Source: Christensenella sp. UBA5893 (lineage in GTDB: Bacteria; Bacillota; Clostridia; Christensenellales; UBA1242). From it: a stretch of DNA of 51,410 nucleotides. Made by a program: the position numbers and the translations under genes. Below, in pieces: positions 1-7,728 of this stretch (position 1 is the first letter of the stretch; each line of letters starts with the position of its first letter). The notes below the pieces were generated by a model, which saw nothing but the letters and a program-made list of their open reading frames with translations, did no database searches and was not told the DNA's origin. The stretch is from the NCBI GenBank assembly GCA_002431905.1, contig DJER01000027.1, forward strand, positions 1 to 51,410, read 5' to 3'.

Positions 1-29
1 AAAGGTACACCTTTTTGGACAGAAAAAGG

Positions 30-58
30 CTCCCGCTTTTTGAGTGGGAGTCTTTTTT
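30..58 (+). terminator. Rho-independent terminator at left edge
   Basis: A 7-bp stem (CTCCCGC at 30-36 with GTGGGAG at 44-50) is followed directly by TCTTTTTT. It would end a plus-strand transcript from beyond the left edge of the window and insulates the recombinase that follows. Confidence 0.75.
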
Positions 59-87
59 GTTTGGTATAATCTTTTAGAGGTGATTAT

Positions 88-678
88 ATGAAATATGGTT
101 ATGTGCGTGTTAGCACAAAAGAACAAAATATAGATAGACAACTTGTGGATATGTATGCACAAGGATTAAATGATAAAACAATATTCATAGACAAACAAAG
201 TGGTAAAGATTTTGAAAGAGACGAGTATCAAAAATTGAAGAAAAAACTTAAATCAGGAGATTTGCTCATAATCAAAAGCATTGACAGACTCGGCAGAAAT
301 TACGATATGATTATTGATGAATGGCGAACATTGGTTAACGATATGGATGTTGATATTCAAGTATTAGATATGCCACTTTTGGACACGCGAACAGAAGGCA
401 AAAACTTGGTCGGTAAATTTATAAGTGATATAGTTTTACAGATCCTATCATTTGTCGCTGAAAACGAAAGAGAAAACATAAAGAAGCGCCAAGCCGAAGG
501 CATAAGAATAGCAAAAGAAAAGGGCAAGCACCTAGGTCGTCCAAAATTAAAACTTCCAAAAAATTTCACAATAATAGCAAATCAATATAAGAAAAAAGAG
601 ATAACATTAGCCGAAGCTTTGTCATCTCTCAAAATGAATAGAAGTAGTTTTTATAAATTATTAGCGACTACTCGTTGA
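88..678 (+). CDS. Serine recombinase (resolvase/invertase family)
   Basis: 196-residue protein of the small Tn3-resolvase/DNA-invertase type, which cuts and rejoins DNA through a serine-phosphate link. The N-terminal catalytic domain begins YGYVRVS with the nucleophile at Ser9. The SIDRLGRN motif near residue 65 and the NERENIKKRQAEGI linker helix near residues 126-139 are typical, and a short helix-turn-helix tail ends the protein, so length is normal. An AGAGG site lies before the ATG and a TATAAT lies at 65-70. Its 3' end overlaps the end of the convergent DUF6119-type gene by 28 bp. The recombinase may serve the mobility of this island or a small inversion; no paired recombination sites were recognised. 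Confidence 0.93.
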   Translation: MKYGYVRVSTKEQNIDRQLVDMYAQGLNDKTIFIDKQSGKDFERDEYQKLKKKLKSGDLLIIKSIDRLGRNYDMIIDEWRTLVNDMDVDIQVLDMPLLDTRTEGKNLVGKFISDIVLQILSFVAENERENIKKRQAEGIRIAKEKGKHLGRPKLKLPKNFTIIANQYKKKEITLAEALSSLKMNRSSFYKLLATTR

Positions 679-2291
679 TCCCTAGATTTATCATATAAAG
701 GAGCTGAAGAATGAATAAACATAAACTTTACATTTGTAAATCCCATTCTTTCTATTTCATTTTTTGAAAGTATAGAATTTATTTTACTAAAAAATGGAAG
801 ATTTATTTTTCCAGTACTATCAATTTTCTTATTGGATATAATAGCCATTATTATTTTTACATCATTTTTATTGAAAGGTCCCAATTCAAAATTTCTTTTT
901 TCTTTATAAACTTTATTAATTTCAGCAATATTTGAATTATCGCATAATATTCTTGCAGAAACTTTGGCTTGAGCATATAAATGACTTAGATGTGCAGAAG
1001 CACCATCTTTTTTAATATGAACAAAGGCTTTGTTTTTTTTATCATAAATGTCACATATTTCAATATTGTCATCAAATTTTACAAAAACTTTATCCAAATT
1101 AACTAAATCATCTTTATAATTAATTTCATTGCATAATTCATTAATATATTCGTCTTCTCGTTGTGTTTTTGAATTTTCAGGATAGGGTTGAACTGGAACA
1201 AGTGCTTCAAATTCTTGATTTATTTTATTACAATAGCTTGTATCAATTTTATAAAATTTACCACCGTTTATAACATAGTTAGAATTTTCTATTTGAACTT
1301 CACAATAAATACAATCAAATAAAGACCAATAATCCTGGGAGATAGTTTCCGAATCTGCACTAAATGTTATATCTACTTTGGAATTTTTAAAGTCATTTAA
1401 AGATTCAATGGATATATTATTATTAGTTATAAACTGAGTAAATTGATCTATATCAATATCTTGTGATGAATATGCTAATTTGCGATTTCTTGAGTGCCTT
1501 ATTGTAAATCCACTTACATTTTCCCAATCAAATACATCTTTTATTGCAATCCAGAATTTAGAAAAATCCCTATTCGTATAGGTTTTAAAAGCCTCTTCTT
1601 TTATCTTATCAATTAATAAATCATCGTTTACAACTTCTTGAATCCTTTCTATCCAATCGTATTTTTGTAAATATTCACTTTTACAACTTTCCTTATAACA
1701 ATTTATTAGCAATTCATCAATATTATCTAATGTACAAGCAAAAGAGAAGGAAACAAAATTTGAACCCGTAATTTTGTTTTGTATAAAAAAATCGTCTTTG
1801 GGCTTAACAATAACAGATGTGATTAGGTCTAATCCATATTGAATATCAAAGTCACCAATATTTTTGATTTTAACAACATCTTCTCTTGTTTTTGATTGTG
1901 TTGTAGATATTTTATCTCTTTTTATTTGATAGAACCCATTTTCTACATTCAAAGCAATTCTTCTTCCAAAAGTGCTATCAAAATTGTTTAAATCTAACAA
2001 ACTTTCTGCTCCACCAAATGTAATTACGAATTTGACTGTTTTTTCATCTGATATTTGTATTTTTCTTTCAAAAAAGCCTCTTATACCAGTTTGGAAACAT
2101 CCGTGTGATTCTTGACCGAAAAAATTTGTAAACCATTTAGGATCTTTTCCTTTAAGTCTTTTATAAGAGATTGTATTGCCATTGACACAAAAAGATTCCA
2201 ATTCACTTTCATCTTTAATATATTGTGAATCAATGAATTCATCTTTTACTAGAAAAATTTTAAATCTAAACTTTTCTTCTTCATTAGACAT
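651..2291 (-). CDS. TIGR04141/DUF6119-like sporadically distributed protein
   Basis: 546 residues with no signal peptide or membrane segment. Overall length, the N-terminal FRFKIFLVKD start, and the C-terminal block FVHIKKDGASAHLSHLYAQA (about residues 420-440) resemble the TIGR04141 (DUF6119) family, a patchily distributed group of unknown activity that I associate with accessory and defence-rich regions. It is the last gene of a minus-strand trio, 20 bp after the RloB-like gene, with an AAAGGAG-type site before its ATG. Its position suggests an effector or accessory subunit working with RloA/RloB, which is inference. The family call rests on pattern memory, not a search. Confidence 0.75.
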   Translation of the reverse strand: MSNEEEKFRFKIFLVKDEFIDSQYIKDESELESFCVNGNTISYKRLKGKDPKWFTNFFGQESHGCFQTGIRGFFERKIQISDEKTVKFVITFGGAESLLDLNNFDSTFGRRIALNVENGFYQIKRDKISTTQSKTREDVVKIKNIGDFDIQYGLDLITSVIVKPKDDFFIQNKITGSNFVSFSFACTLDNIDELLINCYKESCKSEYLQKYDWIERIQEVVNDDLLIDKIKEEAFKTYTNRDFSKFWIAIKDVFDWENVSGFTIRHSRNRKLAYSSQDIDIDQFTQFITNNNISIESLNDFKNSKVDITFSADSETISQDYWSLFDCIYCEVQIENSNYVINGGKFYKIDTSYCNKINQEFEALVPVQPYPENSKTQREDEYINELCNEINYKDDLVNLDKVFVKFDDNIEICDIYDKKNKAFVHIKKDGASAHLSHLYAQAKVSARILCDNSNIAEINKVYKEKRNFELGPFNKNDVKIIMAIISNKKIDSTGKINLPFFSKINSILSKNEIERMGFTNVKFMFIHSSAPLYDKSRDQRVVANNL

Positions 2292-2311
2292 AAATTTTAT
2301 CTCCTTTGTAG

Positions 2312-2932
2312 TTATATTTTTGTTAATTGTAATGCTTCAATTAATTTATAAACATTTGAACATGAATTCCATTCCCATATTCTGTAGTTTTTATTTCCAT
2401 TATAATTTTTTTCATGTTCAGCAATATATTTTTGATGTATTATTTTTGAATTGTCAATAGCTGTTTTGTAAACTGGAATAAAATGTTTCTTTAACAATTC
2501 TCGATCAGACTTGTCATATTTTTTAGAAAGATTTAACTCTCGTTTTAAAAGTTTATCCATTTCTAAAATTAACTTATCATTATCCATAGTTCGTTCAACT
2601 TTATTATAATGAGATAAAAGCCAAACTTCAAAAGCCATATTTGAAAATGCGATTTGGACATTACTATTATTTGATAAATTAAGGGCAGGGATTAAAGAGC
2701 CTTCTTCCATAGTATTGTCTATGTCAAATACACACCAAACTTGGTTTGCATCTGTTAAAGTTGTGCCATATTCAACTAACTTATACGGATCATAATTGTG
2801 GTATTCAACTTTAACATCATATATGCTTCTTTTGCATTTAATTAAATCAAAGTAGTTCTTTTCAGTTTCTTTTCCATTAGTTAAAATATAAAATTTGTTC
2901 CTAACCTGTAAATTTTTTTGTCTTCTGCTCAT
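2312..2932 (-). CDS. RloB/AbiLii-like TOPRIM-related protein
   Basis: 206-residue RloB-family protein. RloB/AbiLii proteins are partners of RloA-type ATPases and are thought to carry a TOPRIM-like nuclease fold. Visible motifs are the N-terminal NGKETEKNYF (usually EGxxTExxYF; here the first acidic residue is replaced), an acidic VFDIDNT strand near residue 90, and AFSNMAFEVWLLSHY near residue 120, the counterpart of the family SNPxFExWLLLHF block. The gene begins 7 bp after the RloA-like gene and is surely co-transcribed. The altered first motif might lower activity. Family assignment is good; nuclease activity is inferred. Confidence 0.85.
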   Translation of the reverse strand: MSRRQKNLQVRNKFYILTNGKETEKNYFDLIKCKRSIYDVKVEYHNYDPYKLVEYGTTLTDANQVWCVFDIDNTMEEGSLIPALNLSNNSNVQIAFSNMAFEVWLLSHYNKVERTMDNDKLILEMDKLLKRELNLSKKYDKSDRELLKKHFIPVYKTAIDNSKIIHQKYIAEHEKNYNGNKNYRIWEWNSCSNVYKLIEALQLTKI

Positions 2933-2939
2933 TTTAAAC

Positions 2940-4238
2940 CTACCTATTTAAATTAGGAAGTTTTGAATAGAAGCCTGCTAAGTATTTCTTACTAAACAAA
3001 TCATTTTTCCTAACACCTTTATAATCTGCAAGCGAAACAAGAGAACTAACGCCATATTTATCCTTGCTGGTAAAATATATTTGATCTCTTCTTAAATCAT
3101 CATCCATAAGCATTACATTATGAGCAGTGCATATTAACTGTGCATTGTTTGGATTTTTATCAATTGAATTAAACATCTTTAACAAATAGTCAGCAACTAA
3201 AAAATGCAATTTTGAATCTATTTCATCTATAAATATTATTTTACCTTTATCTAATGAGGCTAAAATATAACCTAAATAACATAAAAGTCTAGTAGTTCCT
3301 TCTGAATGAAAGTCTCTATCTTTAAATAACATAATATCTCTTGTTGCAACTTTTTCATTTTTGTCATTATATACATCAAATTGCGTATCTAGATCAATGT
3401 TGTACATGTTTTCATTTTCTTGTTTTAATTGTCCGTATTTACTTGGATCTGCTTGAATTTGCATATTGAAGGCTAAAACGGCATTTAAGTCTCTCAAATC
3501 TGCGATCTTATCTTTTACAACATTCATATTTTTGATGCCAATATCGGCTTTCTTTAGTATTTCAACTGCTAAATTTTTATATTTTTGATTTTCTACTGAA
3601 TATATATCCAAAGAATTTACATTGTTTTCAAACACTATAATCAAATTATTAAACCAATCTATGACATCTTTTAAATAATTAGATATTGATAAATTAAAAT
3701 TAACGCCTATAGATAAGAATAATGTGGTTTCAGGAACATTAATTAGTGATTGTGCGGTTTCATTTCCTGTTAATTTTATTTTGTTTCTTGTCCTTTCAAA
3801 AACCACAGAAGTTCTTTCATTTCTCTTATATAACCATTCTTTTTCAATTCTTTCATGCAATATTGTAAAACCATATCTATATAAATTTCCATTTTTAATT
3901 ATCTCAACTTCGTATAGAGATGGCTCATCGTATGCGTTTTCATAAAATGCATAATATTCATTTGATTTTACAACATTTGAAAACTGTTGAGCTGAAGATA
4001 ATCTAATAACATTATACATATATGTTAGCCCTTTTATAATGTTAGATTTTCCCGATGCGTTTCCTCCAAAAATTATTGCTGATTTTAACAGCTCATGTTC
4101 TTCTGTTTTATTAAACAACTTTTCATCAACGCTAAAAGTATTTATTTCTTTTAGTTCATCATCTTTGGTTGCTTGTAAACTTAATTCATTTTCATTGTAG
4201 AATGATTTAAAATTTTTAAATCTAAAATTTACTAACAT
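2940..4238 (-). CDS. RloA/AbiLi-like AAA ATPase
   Basis: 432-residue ATPase of the AAA15/AbiLi/RloA type, related to OLD and SMC-like ATPases. The N-terminus MLVNFRFKNFKSF is characteristic. The Walker A motif GGNASGKSN lies near residues 58-66, a Walker B IIFIDEIDSKLH near 340-350, and a following CTAHN switch motif. It heads the operon RloA-RloB-TIGR04141 behind an AAAGGAG site and a well-formed promoter. In Lactococcus the AbiLi/AbiLii pair gives abortive infection against phage (established for that system), so the likely role here is phage defence, with the ATPase sensing and the partner acting. Confidence 0.9.
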   Translation of the reverse strand: MLVNFRFKNFKSFYNENELSLQATKDDELKEINTFSVDEKLFNKTEEHELLKSAIIFGGNASGKSNIIKGLTYMYNVIRLSSAQQFSNVVKSNEYYAFYENAYDEPSLYEVEIIKNGNLYRYGFTILHERIEKEWLYKRNERTSVVFERTRNKIKLTGNETAQSLINVPETTLFLSIGVNFNLSISNYLKDVIDWFNNLIIVFENNVNSLDIYSVENQKYKNLAVEILKKADIGIKNMNVVKDKIADLRDLNAVLAFNMQIQADPSKYGQLKQENENMYNIDLDTQFDVYNDKNEKVATRDIMLFKDRDFHSEGTTRLLCYLGYILASLDKGKIIFIDEIDSKLHFLVADYLLKMFNSIDKNPNNAQLICTAHNVMLMDDDLRRDQIYFTSKDKYGVSSLVSLADYKGVRKNDLFSKKYLAGFYSKLPNLNR

Positions 4239-4267
4239 AAAAATAGTTTCTCCTTTTAAACACTATT

Positions 4268-4296
4268 ATTTTATTACTATTATATGCAAATGTCAA
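4268..4296 (-). promoter_or_regulatory. Promoter of the RloA-RloB-TIGR04141 operon
   Basis: On the minus strand a perfect TTGACA (4291-4296) is followed after 17 bp by TAAAAT (4268-4273). It lies about 30-55 bp before the RloA start codon and is the only strong promoter seen for the three genes. Confidence 0.75.
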
Positions 4297-4429
4297 TATT
4301 TTATACTATGTTTTTGCAATAATTTTGCAAAACTATATTGTTAACTAATATTTTTTTATCATTAGTAAAAACTTTATAACCACATTTTTATCCAAAACAA
4401 TGTTCCAAAATATCCAATTTGTTCGGACT

Positions 4430-4683
4430 GGGAACTAGGTGTGGAGCCAGATTAGGCACACAGTTATGTGTGCCTTTTTTGTTATTGCTTAACCTACCGG
4501 TTCTTGGCGAAGCCAAGGCAAACGCAGTTTGCAAACAGCCGGAGGCTGATCGCCAAGGGAATGTTAAAAACATTTCCTGCGTAACGTGATGAGCGAAGCG
4601 AATGTAGGAATATTACCGGTAGGTCGTCTGTTCGTCAAAGTCGCGGGGGAACTAGAAGGGCACACAGTTATGTGTGTCTTTTT
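4430..4683 (+). repeat. Direct repeats carrying twin hairpins around a folded element
   Basis: Two copies of GGGAACTAG (4430-4438 and 4647-4655) are each followed by the hairpin block GGCACACAGTTATGTGTG (from 4455 and from 4659) and a T-run. Each hairpin has a GGCACAC/GTGTGYC stem and would act as a plus-strand terminator, although no plus-strand gene precedes them. The copies flank the GC-richer element at 4492-4624, as expected for a duplication around an insertion or a mobile unit that carries one copy. Confidence 0.7.
4492..4624. repeat. Multi-hairpin palindromic element with GNA triloops
   Basis: A 133-bp block, clearly richer in G+C than its surroundings, is closed by a perfect 10-bp inverted repeat (ACCTACCGGT at 4492-4501, ACCGGTAGGT at 4615-4624). 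Inside are CTTGGC-GAA-GCCAAG (4503-4517), GCAAAC-GCA-GTTTGC (4518-4532), CAGCC-GGA-GGCTG (4536-4548), a GGAATGTT/AACATTTCC hairpin (4558-4576) and GC-GAA-GC (4592-4598). CTTGGCGA at 4503-4510 can also pair with TCGCCAAG at 4550-4557, giving an alternative branched fold. No protein is encoded. It may be a non-autonomous mobile repeat or a structured RNA; the nature is unknown. Confidence 0.75.
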
Positions 4684-4686
4684 ATT

Positions 4687-4719
4687 AAAAAACCACCAGA
4701 AGATGATTGGTGGTTTTTT
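4687..4719 (-). terminator. Bidirectional terminator of the Ig-like protein gene
   Basis: A 12-bp stem (4687-4698 with 4708-4719; core ACCACCA/TGGTGGT) has A/T-runs on both sides. It overlaps the stop codon of the minus-strand Ig-like gene and ends that transcript. Confidence 0.8.
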
Positions 4720-6253
4720 AATTTATTACAATGTCAAATGAGTAAGTTATTGTTGGGTTGTTTTTAAGGGTTAACGTAAAGTGGGCAATGCCTTTGCCTG
4801 CTAGGATAAGTATATATCCGTTATAAGTTTGGTTAGTTTCAATTGTTATTGTATCAGAAGACGAGTCTATAGCACAGTCAATTTCAGTTCCTTCGTCAGC
4901 ATCTTTTAGTATACAAGAAAAATTGACTTCGAGTTCTTTCTCTGCAGAGGTAACTGTAAGAACATCATCTTCAAAAGTCGCATTCTTCTTGTACATGAAA
5001 TTTTCATCAATTTTTATTTTTAAATTACCTTTCTCTTTTATTTTAAATGTTATTATTGCACTTAAATTTGAGATTGTGTCAACAATTTTTAATTGATGTG
5101 TCCCCGAGGTTTCAAAAGTTAAAACTTCGTCTGTGTATTCATAGTTATCGTAGTAATAAACAATGTTTGCAATTGCGTAAATAGGAGAAAGGGTAATTTG
5201 CGGGATAGTGTAAGTATCGTTTATGTTTAGAGAAATTTCTTCATTTCTAATTCCTAAATCATTTATATTAACTTTTGCTATGTCGATTTGATATGATTGT
5301 TCGTAGTTTGAACCATCATTGGCTTTAAATATTAATTTTGTAGAGCCTTCATTTTGTGCTGAGATTTTGTTGTTTGACACTTGGACGATGCTAGGATTTT
5401 CAACACTTATTGAATAATCGTTTATAACATTTACTTGATTTATTATTGTGTAACCGATTTCATTAAAAATGTCGTCATTATTTGCTAAATTAACATAATT
5501 ATTATTAAATAAAAATAGATTTATTTTTCCATTTTTAAATTCCCTTGAAAATGCTACATTAATATTTGAAACATAGTCAAATGCTGTATTTTTAATGGTT
5601 TTTGCATAGTCTTTGTATTTAAAATTAAAAATTATTTCACCATTATTTTCGATTTTAAATTTGTATTTAATTTTAGTATTTTCTTTACTAATTAACTGAA
5701 AATTTTCTATATTTTCAGATGTTAAAATATCATAATTATATATTAGTTTTTTCGATAAATCTAATTGTAAAACATATTCTTCGCCAACAAATAGATGGGA
5801 TGGAATTGCATCATCTTTTAAAATAGTAAAACTTGCATTAAGGCTACTTGGCAATACTTCAATGTTGACATATTTTATTACTTCTTTTGATGCCGATTTG
5901 ACATCAATTTTTACAATACTTTTGCCAACTTTGTTTGGTGTAACAATGTTGTCTGTAATTAAAATGTTGTCGTTATTTGCACTTGTTGAAACGATATACT
6001 CTTCGTTGCAAGTAACTTTGATGTTTATGGTATATGGTTCGCCATCGTTATGCAAAAATATGTCGGCTATATTTTCGATATCCAAAAATGGCTCAATGGT
6101 AGGTTCGTCAGTGACAATTTCATCGTCTTTTTCTTCATTGATAATTGAATCGTCATCGGCATTAGATTTTGGGATAGCCACAATTATTAAAACAATTGCA
6201 AGAGCCAAAGCAACTATGCCACTTATGCTCCATAGAACAATTTTCTTTTTCAT
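4718..6253 (-). CDS. Membrane-anchored Ig-like (BIG-type) surface protein
   Basis: About 511 residues. The N-terminus is a short basic stretch (MKKK) and one hydrophobic helix of about 25 residues, then an acidic linker and a long, Asn/Ile/Thr-rich all-beta extracellular part. Repeated patterns of the bacterial Ig-like (BIG) kind are visible (for example KVGKSIVKIDVKSASKEV and AQNEGSTKLIFKANDG). It should sit on the outer face of the membrane as an adhesin or structural protein. The open frame runs 13 codons further upstream (to 6292), but no ribosome binding site precedes either ATG. An extended -10 (TGG-TATAGT) ends 7 nt before the ATG at 6253, so I prefer that start, possibly leaderless. 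Confidence 0.7.
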   Translation of the reverse strand: MKKKIVLWSISGIVALALAIVLIIVAIPKSNADDDSIINEEKDDEIVTDEPTIEPFLDIENIADIFLHNDGEPYTINIKVTCNEEYIVSTSANNDNILITDNIVTPNKVGKSIVKIDVKSASKEVIKYVNIEVLPSSLNASFTILKDDAIPSHLFVGEEYVLQLDLSKKLIYNYDILTSENIENFQLISKENTKIKYKFKIENNGEIIFNFKYKDYAKTIKNTAFDYVSNINVAFSREFKNGKINLFLFNNNYVNLANNDDIFNEIGYTIINQVNVINDYSISVENPSIVQVSNNKISAQNEGSTKLIFKANDGSNYEQSYQIDIAKVNINDLGIRNEEISLNINDTYTIPQITLSPIYAIANIVYYYDNYEYTDEVLTFETSGTHQLKIVDTISNLSAIITFKIKEKGNLKIKIDENFMYKKNATFEDDVLTVTSAEKELEVNFSCILKDADEGTEIDCAIDSSSDTITIETNQTYNGYILILAGKGIAHFTLTLKNNPTITYSFDIVIN

Positions 6254-6569
6254 ACTATCAACTATACCACCATATCCGCCTTTTTTAAACATATTTCAAC
6301 ATTTTTCTTAAATTTTTTTTAAAAACGACTCGATAGGGTATATTTGTTGTTCTGAACAACGGGGATTGTTTATTTTATAAAGTAATAAACATGGTTTATA
6401 CAATTATTCTCCGCATGTTTCTATTTATATTCTTATGTTATCTTGTAAAGATTCTATTTCTAAGATCAAAATTTATAAAAAGGTACTTTGTGGGAATAAA
6501 TTTTATGTATGAAAATTTTTTATAGATAATTTCATTGTATAATTAGAATTTAGATAAAAAGGAGAAAAA
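6254..6569. other. Intergenic region between Ig-like gene and integrase
   Basis: No gene is supported here. The segment holds the promoter side of the Ig-like gene and an inverted repeat GTTTATT/AATAAAC (6368-6374 and 6384-6390, 9-nt spacer) that could be an operator or recombinase arm site. A consensus AAGGAG at 6559-6564 belongs to the broken integrase. Confidence 0.5.
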
Positions 6570-7503
6570 ATGAAGTATAAAGAATGGCTAAACGAATTAT
6601 ATAAGGCCATCGGTAAAGAATAGAACATATGAGAGATATAAGCAATTATTTCGTATTCATATTGAGATATATATTGGAGATTATGAATTATTAGAATTAA
6701 ATGCAATGGTTCTGCAAAGGCATATAACAATTTTGCTAAATTCGGGGAATGTTAAAACAAAAATGGGGTTATCGCCGAGTACAGTTAATTCGGTTGTATC
6801 AATTATGAAAAATTCATTAAGGGTTGCAAATGTTATGAATTTAATCCCAACAGACTATACATCAAAATTGTCAAAACCAAAAGTAATTGAAAAACGTGTT
6901 GAATGTTTTACATTTGAAGAACAAAAAAAAATAGAACATTATATTCTATTGAGTGGAAAAATAAAACTATATGGGATAGTTATTTGTCTATACACAGGGT
7001 TAAGGATAGGTGAGCTTTTGGCATTAACTTTTGATGATATTGACTTCCATAGAAAAGTTATCAATGTTACAAAAACTTGTCATGATGGAAACCGGTGCAG
7101 AATTATAGAAACTCCAAAAACTGCAAGTTCGTTTCGTGTTATTCCAATGGCAAAACCAATCATAGAATTAATAAAAACTATAAAAAAGAATACAAATTGT
7201 AAATATATAATCAGTGATAAAGATAAACCAATACTAATTCGCTCATATCAAAGGAGTTTTGAATTGTTATTGAAAAAATTAAGGATTGAACATAAGGGAT
7301 TTCACTCTTTGCGTCATACATTTGCCACACGAGCGATTGAATGCGGATTTGATGTGAGATCATTGTCGGAAATCCTAGGGCATAAGAACATTGTTATAAC
7401 AATCACTGTCTACAACTCGGTAAATAGCGAATATGTAAGAGAAGCAACTGATAGATTAAACACCAGAATTCAAGAGCCCGAACAAGAACGAGAAAGAAAC
7501 TGA
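6570..7503 (+). pseudogene. Frameshifted tyrosine integrase (Tn916/phage type)
   Basis: Site-specific tyrosine recombinase broken by a frameshift. From the ATG at 6570, behind a good AAGGAG, the frame reads MKYKEWLNELYKAIGKE and stops at 6621-6623. Deleting one T there joins it to RTYERYKQLFRIHIEIYIGDYELLEL, the normal SAM-like core-binding domain, which continues in the frame ending at 7503. The catalytic domain has R in YTGLRIGELLAL, the HSLRHTFATRA box, LGHKN and the final tyrosine in TVYNSV. A second shift is likely near 7480, because another frame continues without a stop to 7612 as a charged tail (ETEQEIDDLSDEEIEHQIRE and on). It was probably the integrase of an element whose border is the tRNA fragment at 8741. 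Confidence 0.85.
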
Positions 7504-7631
7504 GCAAGAAATTGATGATTTATCTGATGAAGAAATTGAACACCAAATTCGTGAACTTGAAAAATTGCAAGAACGCAAACGCAGAAGAAAAGAAAAAGAT
7601 TTTGAGATGTAGAAAGTGTGTCACATAAGTA

Positions 7632-7708
7632 TTGACTTTGAAAAATCTTATGATAGAATGCAAGTAAAAGGTTGAAGAAATGCAATGTTCTTCAACCTTT
7701 TGCATTCT
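7632..7708 (+). promoter_or_regulatory. Promoter and long leader hairpin of first toxin-like module
   Basis: TTGACT (7632-7637), a 16-bp spacer and TAGAAT (7654-7659) form a promoter. The -10 box and predicted start lie in the left arm of a long hairpin: AGAATGCAA plus AAGGTTGAAGAA (7655-7679) pairs with TTCTTCAACCTT plus TTGCATTCT (7688-7708), with a 3-nt bulge. The AAAGGAGG site of the next gene follows just outside the stem, so the hairpin could act as an operator or as a 5' stabiliser. Confidence 0.6.
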
Positions 7709-7728
7709 AAAAGGAGGTATGATATAAT

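Noticed and set aside
88..678. IS607-type transposase
   Set aside because: The protein starts directly with the serine-recombinase domain and lacks the N-terminal MerR-like DNA-binding domain; no TnpB gene is adjacent.
4268..4296. TATAAT located 6 bp after TTGACA before the RloA gene
   Set aside because: The spacing is too short for a promoter; TAAAAT at 17 bp is the better -10.
4388..4573. Minus-strand ORF of 61 codons across the folded element
   Set aside because: It reads through the terminator-like hairpin and the palindromic repeats, has no ribosome site and resembles no protein; its open frame is a by-product of the GC-richer repeat.
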